Positions 43,625-52,745 of a stretch of DNA of 64,000 nt are shown piece after piece (the first letter of the stretch is position 1; each line of letters begins with the position of its first letter). The stretch is from assembly GCA_017380635.1 (NCBI GenBank), contig JAFODP010000018.1, positions 1-64,000 on the forward strand. Direction: 5' to 3'. The stretch comes from Bacteroidales bacterium (lineage in GTDB: Bacteria; Bacteroidota; Bacteroidia; Bacteroidales; UBA1402). Both the position numbers and the translations under genes were made by a program. Below the pieces are notes generated by a model that was not told where the DNA came from, did not search any database, and saw nothing but the letters and a program-made list of their open reading frames with translations.

Positions 43625-44710
43625 ATGCGTTTGAAATATTATCTGATTATCTGTCTATTCTGTTGCATCGGCCTCTTAGCACAAGGCAAAACATTCACGG
43701 TGGTGTTGGATCCCGGACACGGAGGAAAAGACCCCGGCGCTGTGGGCAAAAGCAGTTACGAAAAGAACATCGTGCTGTCGGTGGCGCAGAAAGTGGGCAA
43801 CAAACTGACGGAAACCTACGGCAAGGATATCAAGGTGATTTACACACGCAACAGCGATGTCTTCGTCGAATTGGAAAAACGCGCCCGCATAGCCAACGAT
43901 GCGCATGCCGATATTTTCGTTTCCATCCACACGGATGCCGTCGATAAAAGCAGCGTGTACGGCGCCAGCACTTTCACCATGGGGATGAGCAAGGAAAGCG
44001 CCAACCTGGAAGTGGCCAAACGCGAAAACAGCGTAATGTTGCTCGAAGACAATTTCCAGGAACGTTATGCCGGTTTCGATCCTTCGTCGGTGGAATCGTA
44101 CATCATTTTCGAACTGATGCAGGACATCAACATGGAAAACAGCATCAGCCTGGCCAAGAACATCCAGAATGGTTTCATCGACAGAAAACGACACAGCCGC
44201 GGCGTTCGCCAAGCGCCTTATTGGGTATTGCATCGCACGAGCATGCCGGCCGTACTGGTGGAATTGGGCTTCATTTCCAACCCCGAAGAAGAACGTTACA
44301 TGAAAAGCAGCAAAGGCCAAGACGAACTGTCGGAAAGCATCTACCAAGCCATCTGCAAATACAAGAGAGCCTGCGACAACAAGAGTTCGGGCATGCAAAG
44401 CCTTGCCCAAGACGACAAGAAAAAAACCGAAAAGCCGCAAAACGAGCTGCAGCAAGCCCTTCGCTACAAAGTGCAGATATTGGTTTCGAAAAGCGAATTG
44501 AAAACGCAAGACAAGCAATTCAAGAACCTGAAGAATATTTCTTTCTATTTCGACAAAGGTTTGTATAAATATACCAGTGGCGAATTCCTCAGCGAACAAG
44601 AAGCGCAAGCATATCGAAAAAGTATAAAAAACTCATTTCCAGACGCTTTCGTTGTAGCCATCAAAGATGGAAGACGTATATCATTGGAAGAAGCAAGGAA
44701 AATACAATAA
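43625..44710 (+). CDS. N-acetylmuramoyl-L-alanine amidase with SPOR domain
   Basis: This 361-residue envelope protein has a signal peptide (1-20), an Amidase_3 zinc domain (about 24-240) and a C-terminal SPOR-like domain (about 280-361) that would bind denuded glycan strands at the septum. Zinc and catalytic residues are visible in LDPGHGGKDPG, SSYEKNI, FVSIHTDA and LVELGFISNPEE. A Lys/Gln-rich linker joins the domains. It is the second gene after NamZ. A role in cell separation or wall recycling is likely. Confidence 0.92.
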   Translation: MRLKYYLIICLFCCIGLLAQGKTFTVVLDPGHGGKDPGAVGKSSYEKNIVLSVAQKVGNKLTETYGKDIKVIYTRNSDVFVELEKRARIANDAHADIFVSIHTDAVDKSSVYGASTFTMGMSKESANLEVAKRENSVMLLEDNFQERYAGFDPSSVESYIIFELMQDINMENSISLAKNIQNGFIDRKRHSRGVRQAPYWVLHRTSMPAVLVELGFISNPEEERYMKSSKGQDELSESIYQAICKYKRACDNKSSGMQSLAQDDKKKTEKPQNELQQALRYKVQILVSKSELKTQDKQFKNLKNISFYFDKGLYKYTSGEFLSEQEAQAYRKSIKNSFPDAFVVAIKDGRRISLEEARKIQ

Positions 44711-45099
44711 GACTGTCCAAGATTTTGCTTGCAATTGACTTGCATAATAATGCATAGAAAAATATCTTATTAAAGAATTAATATAAAGATAACAAACATC
44801 CCTATTCCCTTTTGTGTAAACGATTTGCGCTTTCGTCTGCCAAAATCGCCGCTCAAAACTGACAAAATTACAATAGCTTGATTGTTAGGATATTATGATT
44901 TATTAACAATCGTAATTACTTGTTTTTCTGAGAGTTAAACCTAAGTTGCTCATTTCAAAGCTATTCCAATTTTCCAAGGAATCGGGAGCCTTATGCAATT
45001 TGCAAGATCCTTTTTTTTGTCGGAAATTTGCAAACGATTTTCGCCTCTGAAAAAAGCGATTCCAACAAACATTATTCATTCTTTTAAATTTCTTCAAAA
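44711..45099. other. Long intergenic region upstream of dnaA
   Basis: These 389 bp hold no gene. They include an 8-bp inverted repeat (44880-44887 with 44904-44911) in AT-rich sequence, two copies of AATTTGCAA (44997-45005 and 45025-45033) and a terminator-like hairpin (44976-45018). A TAAATTTC sequence at 45085-45092 is one base from the -7 consensus but is very near the start codon. No run of consensus DnaA boxes was found, so an origin here is not supported. Confidence 0.5.
44976..45018 (+). terminator. Terminator-like hairpin in the dnaA leader
   Basis: Seven-bp stem with one bulge (44976-44983 with 45006-45012) followed by eight T in all, 80 bp before dnaA. It may end the amidase transcript or act in the dnaA leader. 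Confidence 0.5.
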
Positions 45100-46443
45100 G
45101 TGGAGCAAACTCTCGCACAAATATGGGATAAATGTCTGAGCATTATCAGGGATAATGTTCCGGCGCTCAATTATGCGAAGTGGTTTCAACCCATCGTGCC
45201 TTTGAAGTATCAGGATGATTGTTTGTGGATACAGGTGCCCACCCATTTCTACGTGGAGCAATTGGAAGAACAATATTCCGATTTGCTGGCCAAAGTGCTG
45301 AACCGCGTCAATGGCAAGCCCACCCGTCTGATGTATCAGGTACAGATTTCCGATACGCAGGTAAATATCGCAGCCGAACAGAAACAACGCAACCAGGCAC
45401 CTCAGCAGGAGCTGGATCCGCAACTTATCGACAAGTTGTCTTTCGATGCTTTTGTAGAAGGCGAAAGCAACCGTTTGGCACGTACCGCCGGTGTTTCTAT
45501 CGCAGCCAATCCGGGCAAGACCATTTTCAACCCCTTGTTTGTGTATGGTAAATCGGGTGTCGGTAAAACGCACCTTTTGCACGCCATCGGTAATGCTGCG
45601 CTCGAAAAGAATCCTAGAGCGCGCGTGCTGTACATTTCTTCGCATATTTTCCAGGTTCAATATTCGCAGGCTTATCTGCAGAACAAAATCAACGATTTCA
45701 TCCATTTCTATCAGAGTGTGGATGTATTGCTCATCGACGATATTCATGAATTGTCGGGCAAGACCGGTACGCAGAATGTATTTTTCCACATTTTCAACCA
45801 CTTGCATCAGATGGGCAAGCAGATTGTTTTCACTTGCGACCGCGCTCCCAAAGACCTTGTAGGTGTAGAAGACCGCCTGATGACCCGTTTCAAATGGGGC
45901 CTGACCGCCGAAATGCGTCAACCGGATTATCAGTTGCGCGTAGATATTTTGCGTCGTAAGATGCAGCAGAATGGTGTAGAATTGCCCGAAGAAGTGGTGG
46001 AATACATCGCCCGTCACGCCAAGGACAATGTCCGCGACTTGGAAGGTATCCTCACTTCGCTCATTGCCCACTCCATTATCGAAGGTCGCAATGCCGATTT
46101 GCGCCTCTGTCGTCAGGTGGTGGAAAACTCGGTGGAAGTATTCGACGAAGAAAAGCTTTCGGTAGAAAACATCGAAGCCGAAGTTTGCCGTTACTATCAT
46201 CTCGACAAGGATGTGCTGCACTCCAATTCGCGCAAGCAAGAAGTGGCCCGCGCCCGTCAGGTGGCCATGTTCCTGTCGAAAAAATACACCGACAAGTCTT
46301 ATGCCTACATCGGCGAAGTAATGGGCAAGCGCAACCACGCCACCGTTATCCACGCCTGCAAGTTGGTAGAACAAAGTCTCGAACTCGACAAAGCGCTCCA
46401 CAACGACGTTCAAAAGATTGAAAGCGCTTTGACTTTGTTGTAA
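45100..46443 (+). CDS. dnaA: Chromosomal replication initiator DnaA
   Basis: This 447-residue protein opens the replication origin. Domain I (1-80) is standard, domain II is a short Gln-rich linker, domain III (about 125-345) has Walker A GKSGVGKTH and Walker B LLIDDIHEL, and domain IV carries the DNA-binding signature KRNHATVIHACKLVE. The start is GTG at 45100; no ATG gives a matching N-terminus (MEQTLAQIWDKCL). The P-loop reads GKSGVGKT where many relatives have GGVGLGKT. Neighbours are envelope genes, not the usual dnaN or recF. Confidence 0.95.
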   Translation: MEQTLAQIWDKCLSIIRDNVPALNYAKWFQPIVPLKYQDDCLWIQVPTHFYVEQLEEQYSDLLAKVLNRVNGKPTRLMYQVQISDTQVNIAAEQKQRNQAPQQELDPQLIDKLSFDAFVEGESNRLARTAGVSIAANPGKTIFNPLFVYGKSGVGKTHLLHAIGNAALEKNPRARVLYISSHIFQVQYSQAYLQNKINDFIHFYQSVDVLLIDDIHELSGKTGTQNVFFHIFNHLHQMGKQIVFTCDRAPKDLVGVEDRLMTRFKWGLTAEMRQPDYQLRVDILRRKMQQNGVELPEEVVEYIARHAKDNVRDLEGILTSLIAHSIIEGRNADLRLCRQVVENSVEVFDEEKLSVENIEAEVCRYYHLDKDVLHSNSRKQEVARARQVAMFLSKKYTDKSYAYIGEVMGKRNHATVIHACKLVEQSLELDKALHNDVQKIESALTLL

Positions 46444-46458
46444 AATCTGCTACATTTG
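46428..46458 (+). promoter_or_regulatory. Promoter of the CotH/T9SS gene
   Basis: TTTG at 46428-46431, 19-nt spacer, TACATTTG at 46451-46458: both exact. The -33 element lies inside the last codons of dnaA. Confidence 0.8.
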
Positions 46459-46483
46459 CTGCTAAGATTTAGCATTCAATTTT

Positions 46484-48814
46484 ATGACAAAGAAATTCAT
46501 CCTTTTCTTGGGATGTTGTTGCCTCGCGACCTTAGGTTTCGCCAGCAATCCCGCTTACGATAGTTTTTTGGACAGCCTTCGTATGAAGGCGCCCACTTTC
46601 AGCCATCAACATGCTTATTATCAAGAGCCGTTTCAACTGAGCATCAGTTCAGTGCATCAAGGTGCCATTATCAAATACACCACCGATGGCAGCGAACCGA
46701 CCGCCGAGCACGGAAGCGTCTATCAAGGCCCTATCAAGATTAGCAAAACCAGCGTCATCAGAGCTTGCGTCTTGCCACCCGAAGACGAATATTATCAGAG
46801 CCGTATCACCACTGCTACTTACTTGTTTATCGAAGATATTCTGCAGCAAAGCAACAAGATAAGTGGCTATCCCGACAAATGGGGACCTTACGCCACACGC
46901 AGCGGCACGGCAAAAGCCGATTACGAAATGGATCCTGAACTCACTGCTACTCAGGCACAACGCGACAGCATTACCAAAGGCTTTTTGTCTTTGCCGGCCA
47001 TCAGTATCGTGACGGATAAATCTTATATTTTCAACCAGGAAAACGACGCTGAAAAAGGCGGTATCTATATCTACACCGACCCGCCAACGGGCTATACCCA
47101 CACTTATGTTTCCGACCCCGGTCACAAATGGATGCGTCCCACCTCGATGGAAATGTTCGACCAGGAGGGCACTATTTCTATTCAAGCCGATTGCGGATTA
47201 CGTCTGCACGGAGGTCACAGCCGTTTGCCGGAAAAATCACCCAAGCATAGTTTTCGTTTTGTCTTCAAAGAAGAATATGGCAAGAAGAAACTGAAAGCCA
47301 ATATTTTCGGCCCCACACAAGCCAAGAAACTCGACCATTTGGTGCTGCGCGCCGGATTCTGTAACACCTGGATTCATGCCAACACCGCCGAAAGAGCCAT
47401 TGCGGCTTACACGCGCGACACTTGGGCCAAAGAAGTACAAGGCCAAATGGGCCATCCCTACTCGCATTATCGTTATGCCCATTTGTTTATCAACGGTATT
47501 TACTGGGGTTTGTACAACATCACCGAACGTATCGACGAACACTGGTGCGAAGAATACTTAGGCGGCTTTGAAACCGATTACGATGTCATTAAACAAGAAG
47601 ACAACAGTCCCAATGCCGTATATGCCGACCAAGGAACCATAGACAACTGGAATCAACTTTTCAAACTGAGCGAAAAAAGCGCCAGCGATGCCAACTACCA
47701 GGCCATCGACCAGTTGCTCGACATCGAGAACTTCATCGACTACATGATTATCAACATTTACGGTGGCAACACCGACTGGGATCATCATAACTGGTTGGCA
47801 GTAAAGAATTTCACTTTGCCCGACGATGGTTTTAAATTGTTCTGCTGGGACTCTGAGCACGTGCTGAAAGATTTGCATCAAGACATCGGTTTGGGAAAAA
47901 TGCGAGAACTCTGCCCCAGTACCTTGATGCAAAATTTGATGAAATATCCGCAATTCCGTCGTTTGGTAGGCGATCGCATCCAAAAGCAATGTTTCCAAAA
48001 CGGCCCGCTGGAACCCGAAAACACCACCGCCATCTGGAACAAACTCTCGGCAGAAATCAGCTCGGCTTTGCATTGCGAGGCAGCTCGTTGGGGCGATTAT
48101 CGCCGAGATGTACATCAATGGAGTTCAGGCCCTTACGAACTTTACACCAAGGCCACTCATTACGATCCTTTGCAAAAGAAAATTGTGGAAGAAATTTTAC
48201 CCTATCGCAGGGATGTCTTTATAGAACAGATGATTAGCCACGAATTGTTCCCCACGGTAGCAGCGCCGCGCATTTTGGTAAACGATGAATACGCCCGCAG
48301 CAAAACCTATTGGGAAAACGACGTGGTGACAATCGATTTTAAAGACAATATTTATTACACCTTAGATGGTAGCGACCCTGTGGTTTGGGACAAAGATGGC
48401 AATGGCAGCGCATCTTCTACTGCGAAAAAATATGCACATCAGGAATTTACATTGACGCCTGCCGGCTTCCATTTAAGAGCCCGCATCTTGAAAAATGGTC
48501 AATGGAGCGCATTGAGCGAACTGTATTTGCCGGAAACCAACATTGCCACTGCCATGGAAAGTTTGCCCATCGCAGAAAACTTCCAACTCGAAAAGAGCCT
48601 TATAGACAACGTGTTGCGTCTGCATTATCAAAGCACGCAAGCGCACATCAGATGGAGCATTGTGGGCATTAACGGACAAGTGCTGCGCCAAGAACAAAGC
48701 CAAAGCGAAGGCTCTTTTATCGACATCGATGTACAATCGCTGCGTCCCGGCATGTATTTCTTGCGTTGCCAAGCATCGGGACAGCCACAAGTATTGAAAT
48801 TTATCAAACAATAA
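46484..48814 (+). CDS. Secreted CotH-domain protein with T9SS C-terminal tail
   Basis: This 776-residue surface protein has a signal peptide (1-20), a chitobiase/hexosaminidase C-terminal-type beta domain (about 35-120, with YTTDGSEPT), a large CotH domain (about 165-560) and a second such beta domain (about 600-690, YTLDGSDPV). The last 75 residues look like a type IX sorting tail, ending MYFLRCQASG...LKFIKQ. The CotH part keeps the LRLHGGHSR start and NTDWDHHNWLAVKN. CotH proteins in spore formers are protein kinases; here an enzymatic or adhesive role outside the cell is open. Confidence 0.85.
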   Translation: MTKKFILFLGCCCLATLGFASNPAYDSFLDSLRMKAPTFSHQHAYYQEPFQLSISSVHQGAIIKYTTDGSEPTAEHGSVYQGPIKISKTSVIRACVLPPEDEYYQSRITTATYLFIEDILQQSNKISGYPDKWGPYATRSGTAKADYEMDPELTATQAQRDSITKGFLSLPAISIVTDKSYIFNQENDAEKGGIYIYTDPPTGYTHTYVSDPGHKWMRPTSMEMFDQEGTISIQADCGLRLHGGHSRLPEKSPKHSFRFVFKEEYGKKKLKANIFGPTQAKKLDHLVLRAGFCNTWIHANTAERAIAAYTRDTWAKEVQGQMGHPYSHYRYAHLFINGIYWGLYNITERIDEHWCEEYLGGFETDYDVIKQEDNSPNAVYADQGTIDNWNQLFKLSEKSASDANYQAIDQLLDIENFIDYMIINIYGGNTDWDHHNWLAVKNFTLPDDGFKLFCWDSEHVLKDLHQDIGLGKMRELCPSTLMQNLMKYPQFRRLVGDRIQKQCFQNGPLEPENTTAIWNKLSAEISSALHCEAARWGDYRRDVHQWSSGPYELYTKATHYDPLQKKIVEEILPYRRDVFIEQMISHELFPTVAAPRILVNDEYARSKTYWENDVVTIDFKDNIYYTLDGSDPVVWDKDGNGSASSTAKKYAHQEFTLTPAGFHLRARILKNGQWSALSELYLPETNIATAMESLPIAENFQLEKSLIDNVLRLHYQSTQAHIRWSIVGINGQVLRQEQSQSEGSFIDIDVQSLRPGMYFLRCQASGQPQVLKFIKQ

Positions 48815-48817
48815 TTT

Positions 48818-49930
48818 ATGTATAAAAACGATCAGCGAGTGGTGATGACCCTGGACGCAGGCGGCACCAATTTTGTATTTTCAGCCATCCAAGGCTACGA
48901 AGAAATAGTTCCCGCTTTCACCCTGCCCTCGCACGCAGACAAATTGGACGAATGTCTGCAAAGTCTTCGCGAAGGATTTTGTCATATTGCCAACGCATTG
49001 CAAGAAAAAGGATTGACAGCCACAGCCATCAGTTTTGCTTTTCCCGGACCGGCCGATTTCAAGCGCGGCATCATCATGGATTTGAACAACTTGCCCGCTT
49101 TTCGTGGCGGCGTGCCTTTGAAAGATTATCTGGAAGACATTTTTCATCTGCCGGTATTCATCAACAACGATGCCGACCTTTTTGCCTACGGCGAATGTAT
49201 TGCCGGCGCTTTGCCACAAACCAACGCCCTGCTGGCCGAGAAAGGTTGCCAGAAACAATTTGACAACCTGATAGGTTTTACCTTCGGTACAGGCTTCGGT
49301 TGCGGCATCACCCGAAACAGGGAACTGTACATCGGCGACAACAGCTGCGCCGGCGAAATCATCATGATGCGACACAAACACAAGAGAGATATTATTGTGG
49401 AAGACGGCGTGAGCATCCGCGCCATCAAAAGGGTTTACCACGAGCATTGCCAAGACGAACGCGACTTGACGCCTTACGACATTTTCCGCATAGGCAAGGG
49501 AGAATTGGAAGGCAATCGTGAAGCCGCTTTGCGTGCTTTTGAAGAATTCGGCGAAGTTGCCGGCGACGGCATCGCCCAAGCCATCACCCTGCTGGATGGG
49601 CTCATCGTGTTGGGCGGCGGTCTTTGCGGCGGCAAGGAACTGTTCATGCCCGCACTGCTCAACGAACTCAACGGCAACGACATTGGCGACCTGAACGGCC
49701 GCCGCAAAGACCGCCTGCACATGAAAGTCTACAACCTGGACGACGCAGCGGGCCTCGAAGCCTTCTGTGCCAGCAAGACGCACAAAATTCCCGTTCCCGG
49801 CAGCCAACGCATGGTAGATTACGACCCGGTGAAACGTTTGGGTATTGTCTTTTCGAAACTCGGCACCAGCAAAGCCACCTCCATCGGTGCTTACGCATTC
49901 GCCCTGCACGAATTGGACAAAAAGCAGTAA
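48818..49930 (+). CDS. ROK-family sugar kinase-like protein
   Basis: This 370-residue protein has the ROK fold: phosphate loop TLDAGGTNFVFSAI near the start, the catalytic Asp in NNDADLFAYGE, and GTGFGCGITRNRELYIGDNSCAGE. The usual ROK zinc-binding CxCGxxGC motif after HxxxG is missing; at that place it reads RHKHKRDIIVEDGVS. So it may be a divergent kinase or non-catalytic. It lies 3 bp after the CotH gene and could phosphorylate a hexose; the substrate is unknown. Confidence 0.8.
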   Translation: MYKNDQRVVMTLDAGGTNFVFSAIQGYEEIVPAFTLPSHADKLDECLQSLREGFCHIANALQEKGLTATAISFAFPGPADFKRGIIMDLNNLPAFRGGVPLKDYLEDIFHLPVFINNDADLFAYGECIAGALPQTNALLAEKGCQKQFDNLIGFTFGTGFGCGITRNRELYIGDNSCAGEIIMMRHKHKRDIIVEDGVSIRAIKRVYHEHCQDERDLTPYDIFRIGKGELEGNREAALRAFEEFGEVAGDGIAQAITLLDGLIVLGGGLCGGKELFMPALLNELNGNDIGDLNGRRKDRLHMKVYNLDDAAGLEAFCASKTHKIPVPGSQRMVDYDPVKRLGIVFSKLGTSKATSIGAYAFALHELDKKQ

Positions 49931-49940
49931 ATTACAGCGT

Positions 49941-51593
49941 ATGAAAACATCTTTCTTTCTCATCATTTTCTGGCTCATTCTGTGCTGCGCCTGCGCACCG
50001 CGTTCGCCATATTGGAGTAGTATAACAGAGGTCGATTCGTACATCGAAGAACGCCCCGATAGCGCCTTGTGGGTATTGGAACAAATAGAAGCTTCGCAGC
50101 TCACCAACAAAGAAGAAAATGCGAAATATGCCTTGCTTTACTCCATGGCCTTGGATAAAAATGTGGTTGACAAAACCGACTTCAGCATTTTACAGCCGGC
50201 TATCGACTATTACAGCAGTAAAGGCAGCGCTACCGACAAATTACGAATGCTCTATTACCAAGGCCGGATTTATCAGAACCAAGGCAGCAATGCTCAAGCT
50301 ATGGAATGCTTTGTCAAAGCCTTATCTGTAGGCCACGACGCAGACGACCTGCTTACCAAGGCCCGCACCTACTTTGCCCAAAGCCGAATCTACTACAGCC
50401 TCTACGAGTGGGACAACTTCATCGAAGCCAACAAAAATGCCGCAAAAATATTCGAAGAAGCCGGCCGCGTAAACAGCTATCTAAATTGTCAGATCAGAAT
50501 TATCAACGGATATACACTGAAGAAAGATTCAGCCAATGCTCTATTATACATAGAGGAGTGCAAACGACATCTGAATTCGATGAATATAAGCTGTTTGACA
50601 GATTTCTTCTCAAATTATTTGACTTATCAAATCAACCACGGATCTGTTCAAGCAATCGAAGAAACTATCGAGGATTACTTAAGATCAGTTCCTTCAACAA
50701 AAATTAAATGGCTTACTATTGCCAACGCATATATAAACATAGAAAAATACGACAACGCATCCTATGCTCTCTCTCAATACACCCCTCAGCCCGACATAGA
50801 TAGCAAGTTAAAATATATGGCTCTTGTTGCTAAGACCCTCGAGAAGCAAGGGCAATATCCAGAAGCCCTAAAAACTTGGCATCAATATAATGGAACTTCG
50901 GACAGCGCAATCTACGCCGTAGTACGTCAAGACACAAAATTCGTAGAAGAACGACACCTTTTAGAAATACGAGCATTAACAGAACGTGAAGCCAAAAATC
51001 GTGTCGTTATAATTACCACAGCTATCGTTGTATCCTTATTACTTACAATCTTATGGATACAATCTCGATTGAAAATCAATAAAATGAAAAGCGCACTTGC
51101 CGAGCAGGAGATTGAAAAATATAAAGCACAGTATTTACAAATAAAGGATGAACGAGATTATTTATCCAATTTATTAGCGCATAACAATGAAATTCCACAG
51201 GATGTCAAAGCTGCTATAATTAAACGTTTAGACTTGCTGAATAAACTGTTCATGTCATATATCACAAACAACACTGATATCGATAGGAATTTAAACACCG
51301 AAATAGAAAATATATTGGCCAATAAAAACTCGTTTATGGAGTCGACAAAACTTGTTTTTGCTGGAAGTCACCCGAATTTTATCAAGTTTCTGGAAGAAAA
51401 AGGACTCACAGAATGGGAAATCGGGTATTGCTGTTTATATGCCATGGGACTGAGAGGCAAGGAAATCGGCCAATTCATTAAATTGCCATCGCACTACAAT
51501 TTAAGCAGCGGCATTCGCGAGAAGTTGGGCATCAGCGAACACGAAACCAATTTAGGTATCTACATCAAGAAACTACTGAAGAATTTTGAATAA
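49941..51593 (+). CDS. TPR lipoprotein-like membrane regulator with LuxR-like C-terminus
   Basis: This 550-residue protein starts with a signal or lipoprotein sequence ending LCCAC, has TPR-like helical repeats to about 360, one membrane helix (VVIITTAIVVSLLLTILWI, about 380), a coiled coil (400-450) and a C-terminal helix-turn-helix. The end reads LTEWEIGYCCLYAMGLRGKE, then IREKLGI, close to the LuxR-type helix set. Such TPR-HTH proteins are common regulators in Bacteroidales. It stands 10 bp after the ROK gene and directly before the surface cluster, whose first promoter has repeats it may recognise. The topology puts sensing outside and DNA binding inside. Confidence 0.78.
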   Translation: MKTSFFLIIFWLILCCACAPRSPYWSSITEVDSYIEERPDSALWVLEQIEASQLTNKEENAKYALLYSMALDKNVVDKTDFSILQPAIDYYSSKGSATDKLRMLYYQGRIYQNQGSNAQAMECFVKALSVGHDADDLLTKARTYFAQSRIYYSLYEWDNFIEANKNAAKIFEEAGRVNSYLNCQIRIINGYTLKKDSANALLYIEECKRHLNSMNISCLTDFFSNYLTYQINHGSVQAIEETIEDYLRSVPSTKIKWLTIANAYINIEKYDNASYALSQYTPQPDIDSKLKYMALVAKTLEKQGQYPEALKTWHQYNGTSDSAIYAVVRQDTKFVEERHLLEIRALTEREAKNRVVIITTAIVVSLLLTILWIQSRLKINKMKSALAEQEIEKYKAQYLQIKDERDYLSNLLAHNNEIPQDVKAAIIKRLDLLNKLFMSYITNNTDIDRNLNTEIENILANKNSFMESTKLVFAGSHPNFIKFLEEKGLTEWEIGYCCLYAMGLRGKEIGQFIKLPSHYNLSSGIREKLGISEHETNLGIYIKKLLKNFE

Positions 51594-51627
51594 AAAACTC
51601 GATTGAGCAAAGAACAATCAAAGCCTC

Positions 51628-51668
51628 AGCCCTGGAAGTTCAAAGTGAAACTTTCAGGGCTGTTTTTT
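51628..51668 (+). terminator. Terminator after the regulator gene
   Basis: AGCCCTG (51628-51634) pairs with CAGGGCT (51655-51661), with an inner AAGTT/AACTT stem, then GTTTTTT. The inner arm contains one of the TGAAACTTT copies. Confidence 0.8.
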
Positions 51669-51805
51669 GTGTCAAAAAACGTCCATATTAAACTTTTCAA
51701 AATACCCATCTGAAACTTTCACCCCCCCCTATTGAAAATCAACACGTTACAACCGCCGACATGAAACTTTAAATTATCAGATGAAACTTTGTTGATATAG
51801 CTTTG
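51646..51805 (+). promoter_or_regulatory. Promoter region with TGAAACTTT direct repeats
   Basis: TGAAACTTT occurs at 51646, 51711, 51762 and 51782; the last two are exactly 20 bp apart (two helix turns). A related TTAAACTTTT lies near 51689. A run of eight C is at 51722-51729. The -7 box TAGCTTTG at 51798-51805 is exact, but no TTTG is at -33; the repeats bracket that position. This is the pattern of an activator-dependent promoter, perhaps bound by the TPR-HTH protein. Confidence 0.55.
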
Positions 51806-51834
51806 TGGCAGTTATGATTAATAAAACCACTCTT

Positions 51835-52200
51835 ATGAAAAATTTATTTATTGTCTTAAGTTTATTTTTAGCTACCGCATTGTATGTAATGGGAAATGGT
51901 TCAGACGAAATTTTCGTAGAGATTGACACAACAAAGAATCCCACATCCAACATCGAACGTTCCCTCATTCAAGACATCGAAGCTTACCATACTAACAATA
52001 TGGTATATCTTACTTTCAACGAAAACTTGGGCCAGGCAAACATTGTTATCAGCAACGCTAACACAGGTGCTCAAGTAGAAACTTTCGTACCTACCACTTG
52101 CAGCAACGTTCAGGTGGATATCAGCAGCCTCGGACAAGGAGATTTCGAGATTGTCATCAATACGGCTCAAGGTACATATAGCGGAGTATTCTGTTTATAA
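51835..52200 (+). CDS. Small secreted DUF3244-like protein
   Basis: This 121-residue protein has a signal peptide (1-21) and one predicted beta-sandwich domain with the DUF3244 pattern: short polar start, IEAYHTNNMVYLTF, ANIVISNANTGAQ, VDISSLGQGDFEIVINTAQG. It lacks the T9SS tail. The start at 51835 (MKNLFIVL) gives a proper signal peptide; a GTG or ATG upstream would add residues before it. It is the first gene of the surface cluster. Function unknown. Confidence 0.72.
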   Translation: MKNLFIVLSLFLATALYVMGNGSDEIFVEIDTTKNPTSNIERSLIQDIEAYHTNNMVYLTFNENLGQANIVISNANTGAQVETFVPTTCSNVQVDISSLGQGDFEIVINTAQGTYSGVFCL

Positions 52201-52210
52201 TCCTATTCAA

Positions 52211-52663
52211 ATGATGAGGGCATATTGTTTTATCCTGTTATCTCTCACTACTTTACTGAGTGTCAGCGCCGAAGAGCAAGTGTTTTGCAGCGACAGCAAC
52301 ATTTATTGCGTCAATCCGGCGCTGCACCTGAAGCCTTTGTTGGTAGAGCACGAAAAACGATTATTACCGATGTTGCCTCTAAATGCCTACTACAACGACA
52401 GTTTAGTGGTCGTAGAATTGTTGGGCGATATTGGCCGGGCGCAACTCATCATAACAGATTTAGATACTCGAACCACGATAAGCAAACCCTTGGTTTACAC
52501 AATACATCCCGACTCTGTTGTCAGTCAAAGATTTCAATACGAATCGATACGATTGATCTCCAATCCGCGAAGTTGTCTATTGCAGATCAAAACCGAAAAT
52601 GGCGATATTTTTTCTGCCGACTTCGGCAACGAAGACTACAACCTTCTTGATCCGCCAATGTAA
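52211..52663 (+). CDS. Second small secreted DUF3244-like protein
   Basis: This 150-residue protein has a signal peptide (1-20, ending SVSA) and a beta-rich domain that resembles the preceding protein in strand pattern (NDSLVVVELLGDIGRAQLIITDLDTRT ends the core), though the identity is low. It starts 10 bp after the preceding gene. Two Cys in the mature N-terminus (FCSDSNIYCVN) could form a disulfide. No activity can be assigned. Confidence 0.65.
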   Translation: MMRAYCFILLSLTTLLSVSAEEQVFCSDSNIYCVNPALHLKPLLVEHEKRLLPMLPLNAYYNDSLVVVELLGDIGRAQLIITDLDTRTTISKPLVYTIHPDSVVSQRFQYESIRLISNPRSCLLQIKTENGDIFSADFGNEDYNLLDPPM

Positions 52664-52745
52664 TTTGATTGATTTTTCTTGTAACGAACAAGCAGGCGAG
52701 AATATCTATATGGTACATTTTACTAATCACATAACCAAAACCACA

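Noticed and set aside
44711..45099. Replication origin upstream of dnaA
   Set aside because: No cluster of TTATCCACA-like boxes was found; only isolated weak matches such as TTATTAACA. A GC-skew plot over the genome would decide.
45094..46413. 439-codon open frame opposite dnaA
   Set aside because: Antisense shadow of dnaA with no recognisable motif or start signal.
51722..51729. C8 tract as a proven phase-variation switch
   Set aside because: It lies outside any coding frame and about 70 bp from the -7 box; the length alone does not show variation, so it is mentioned only as a possibility with the promoter repeats.
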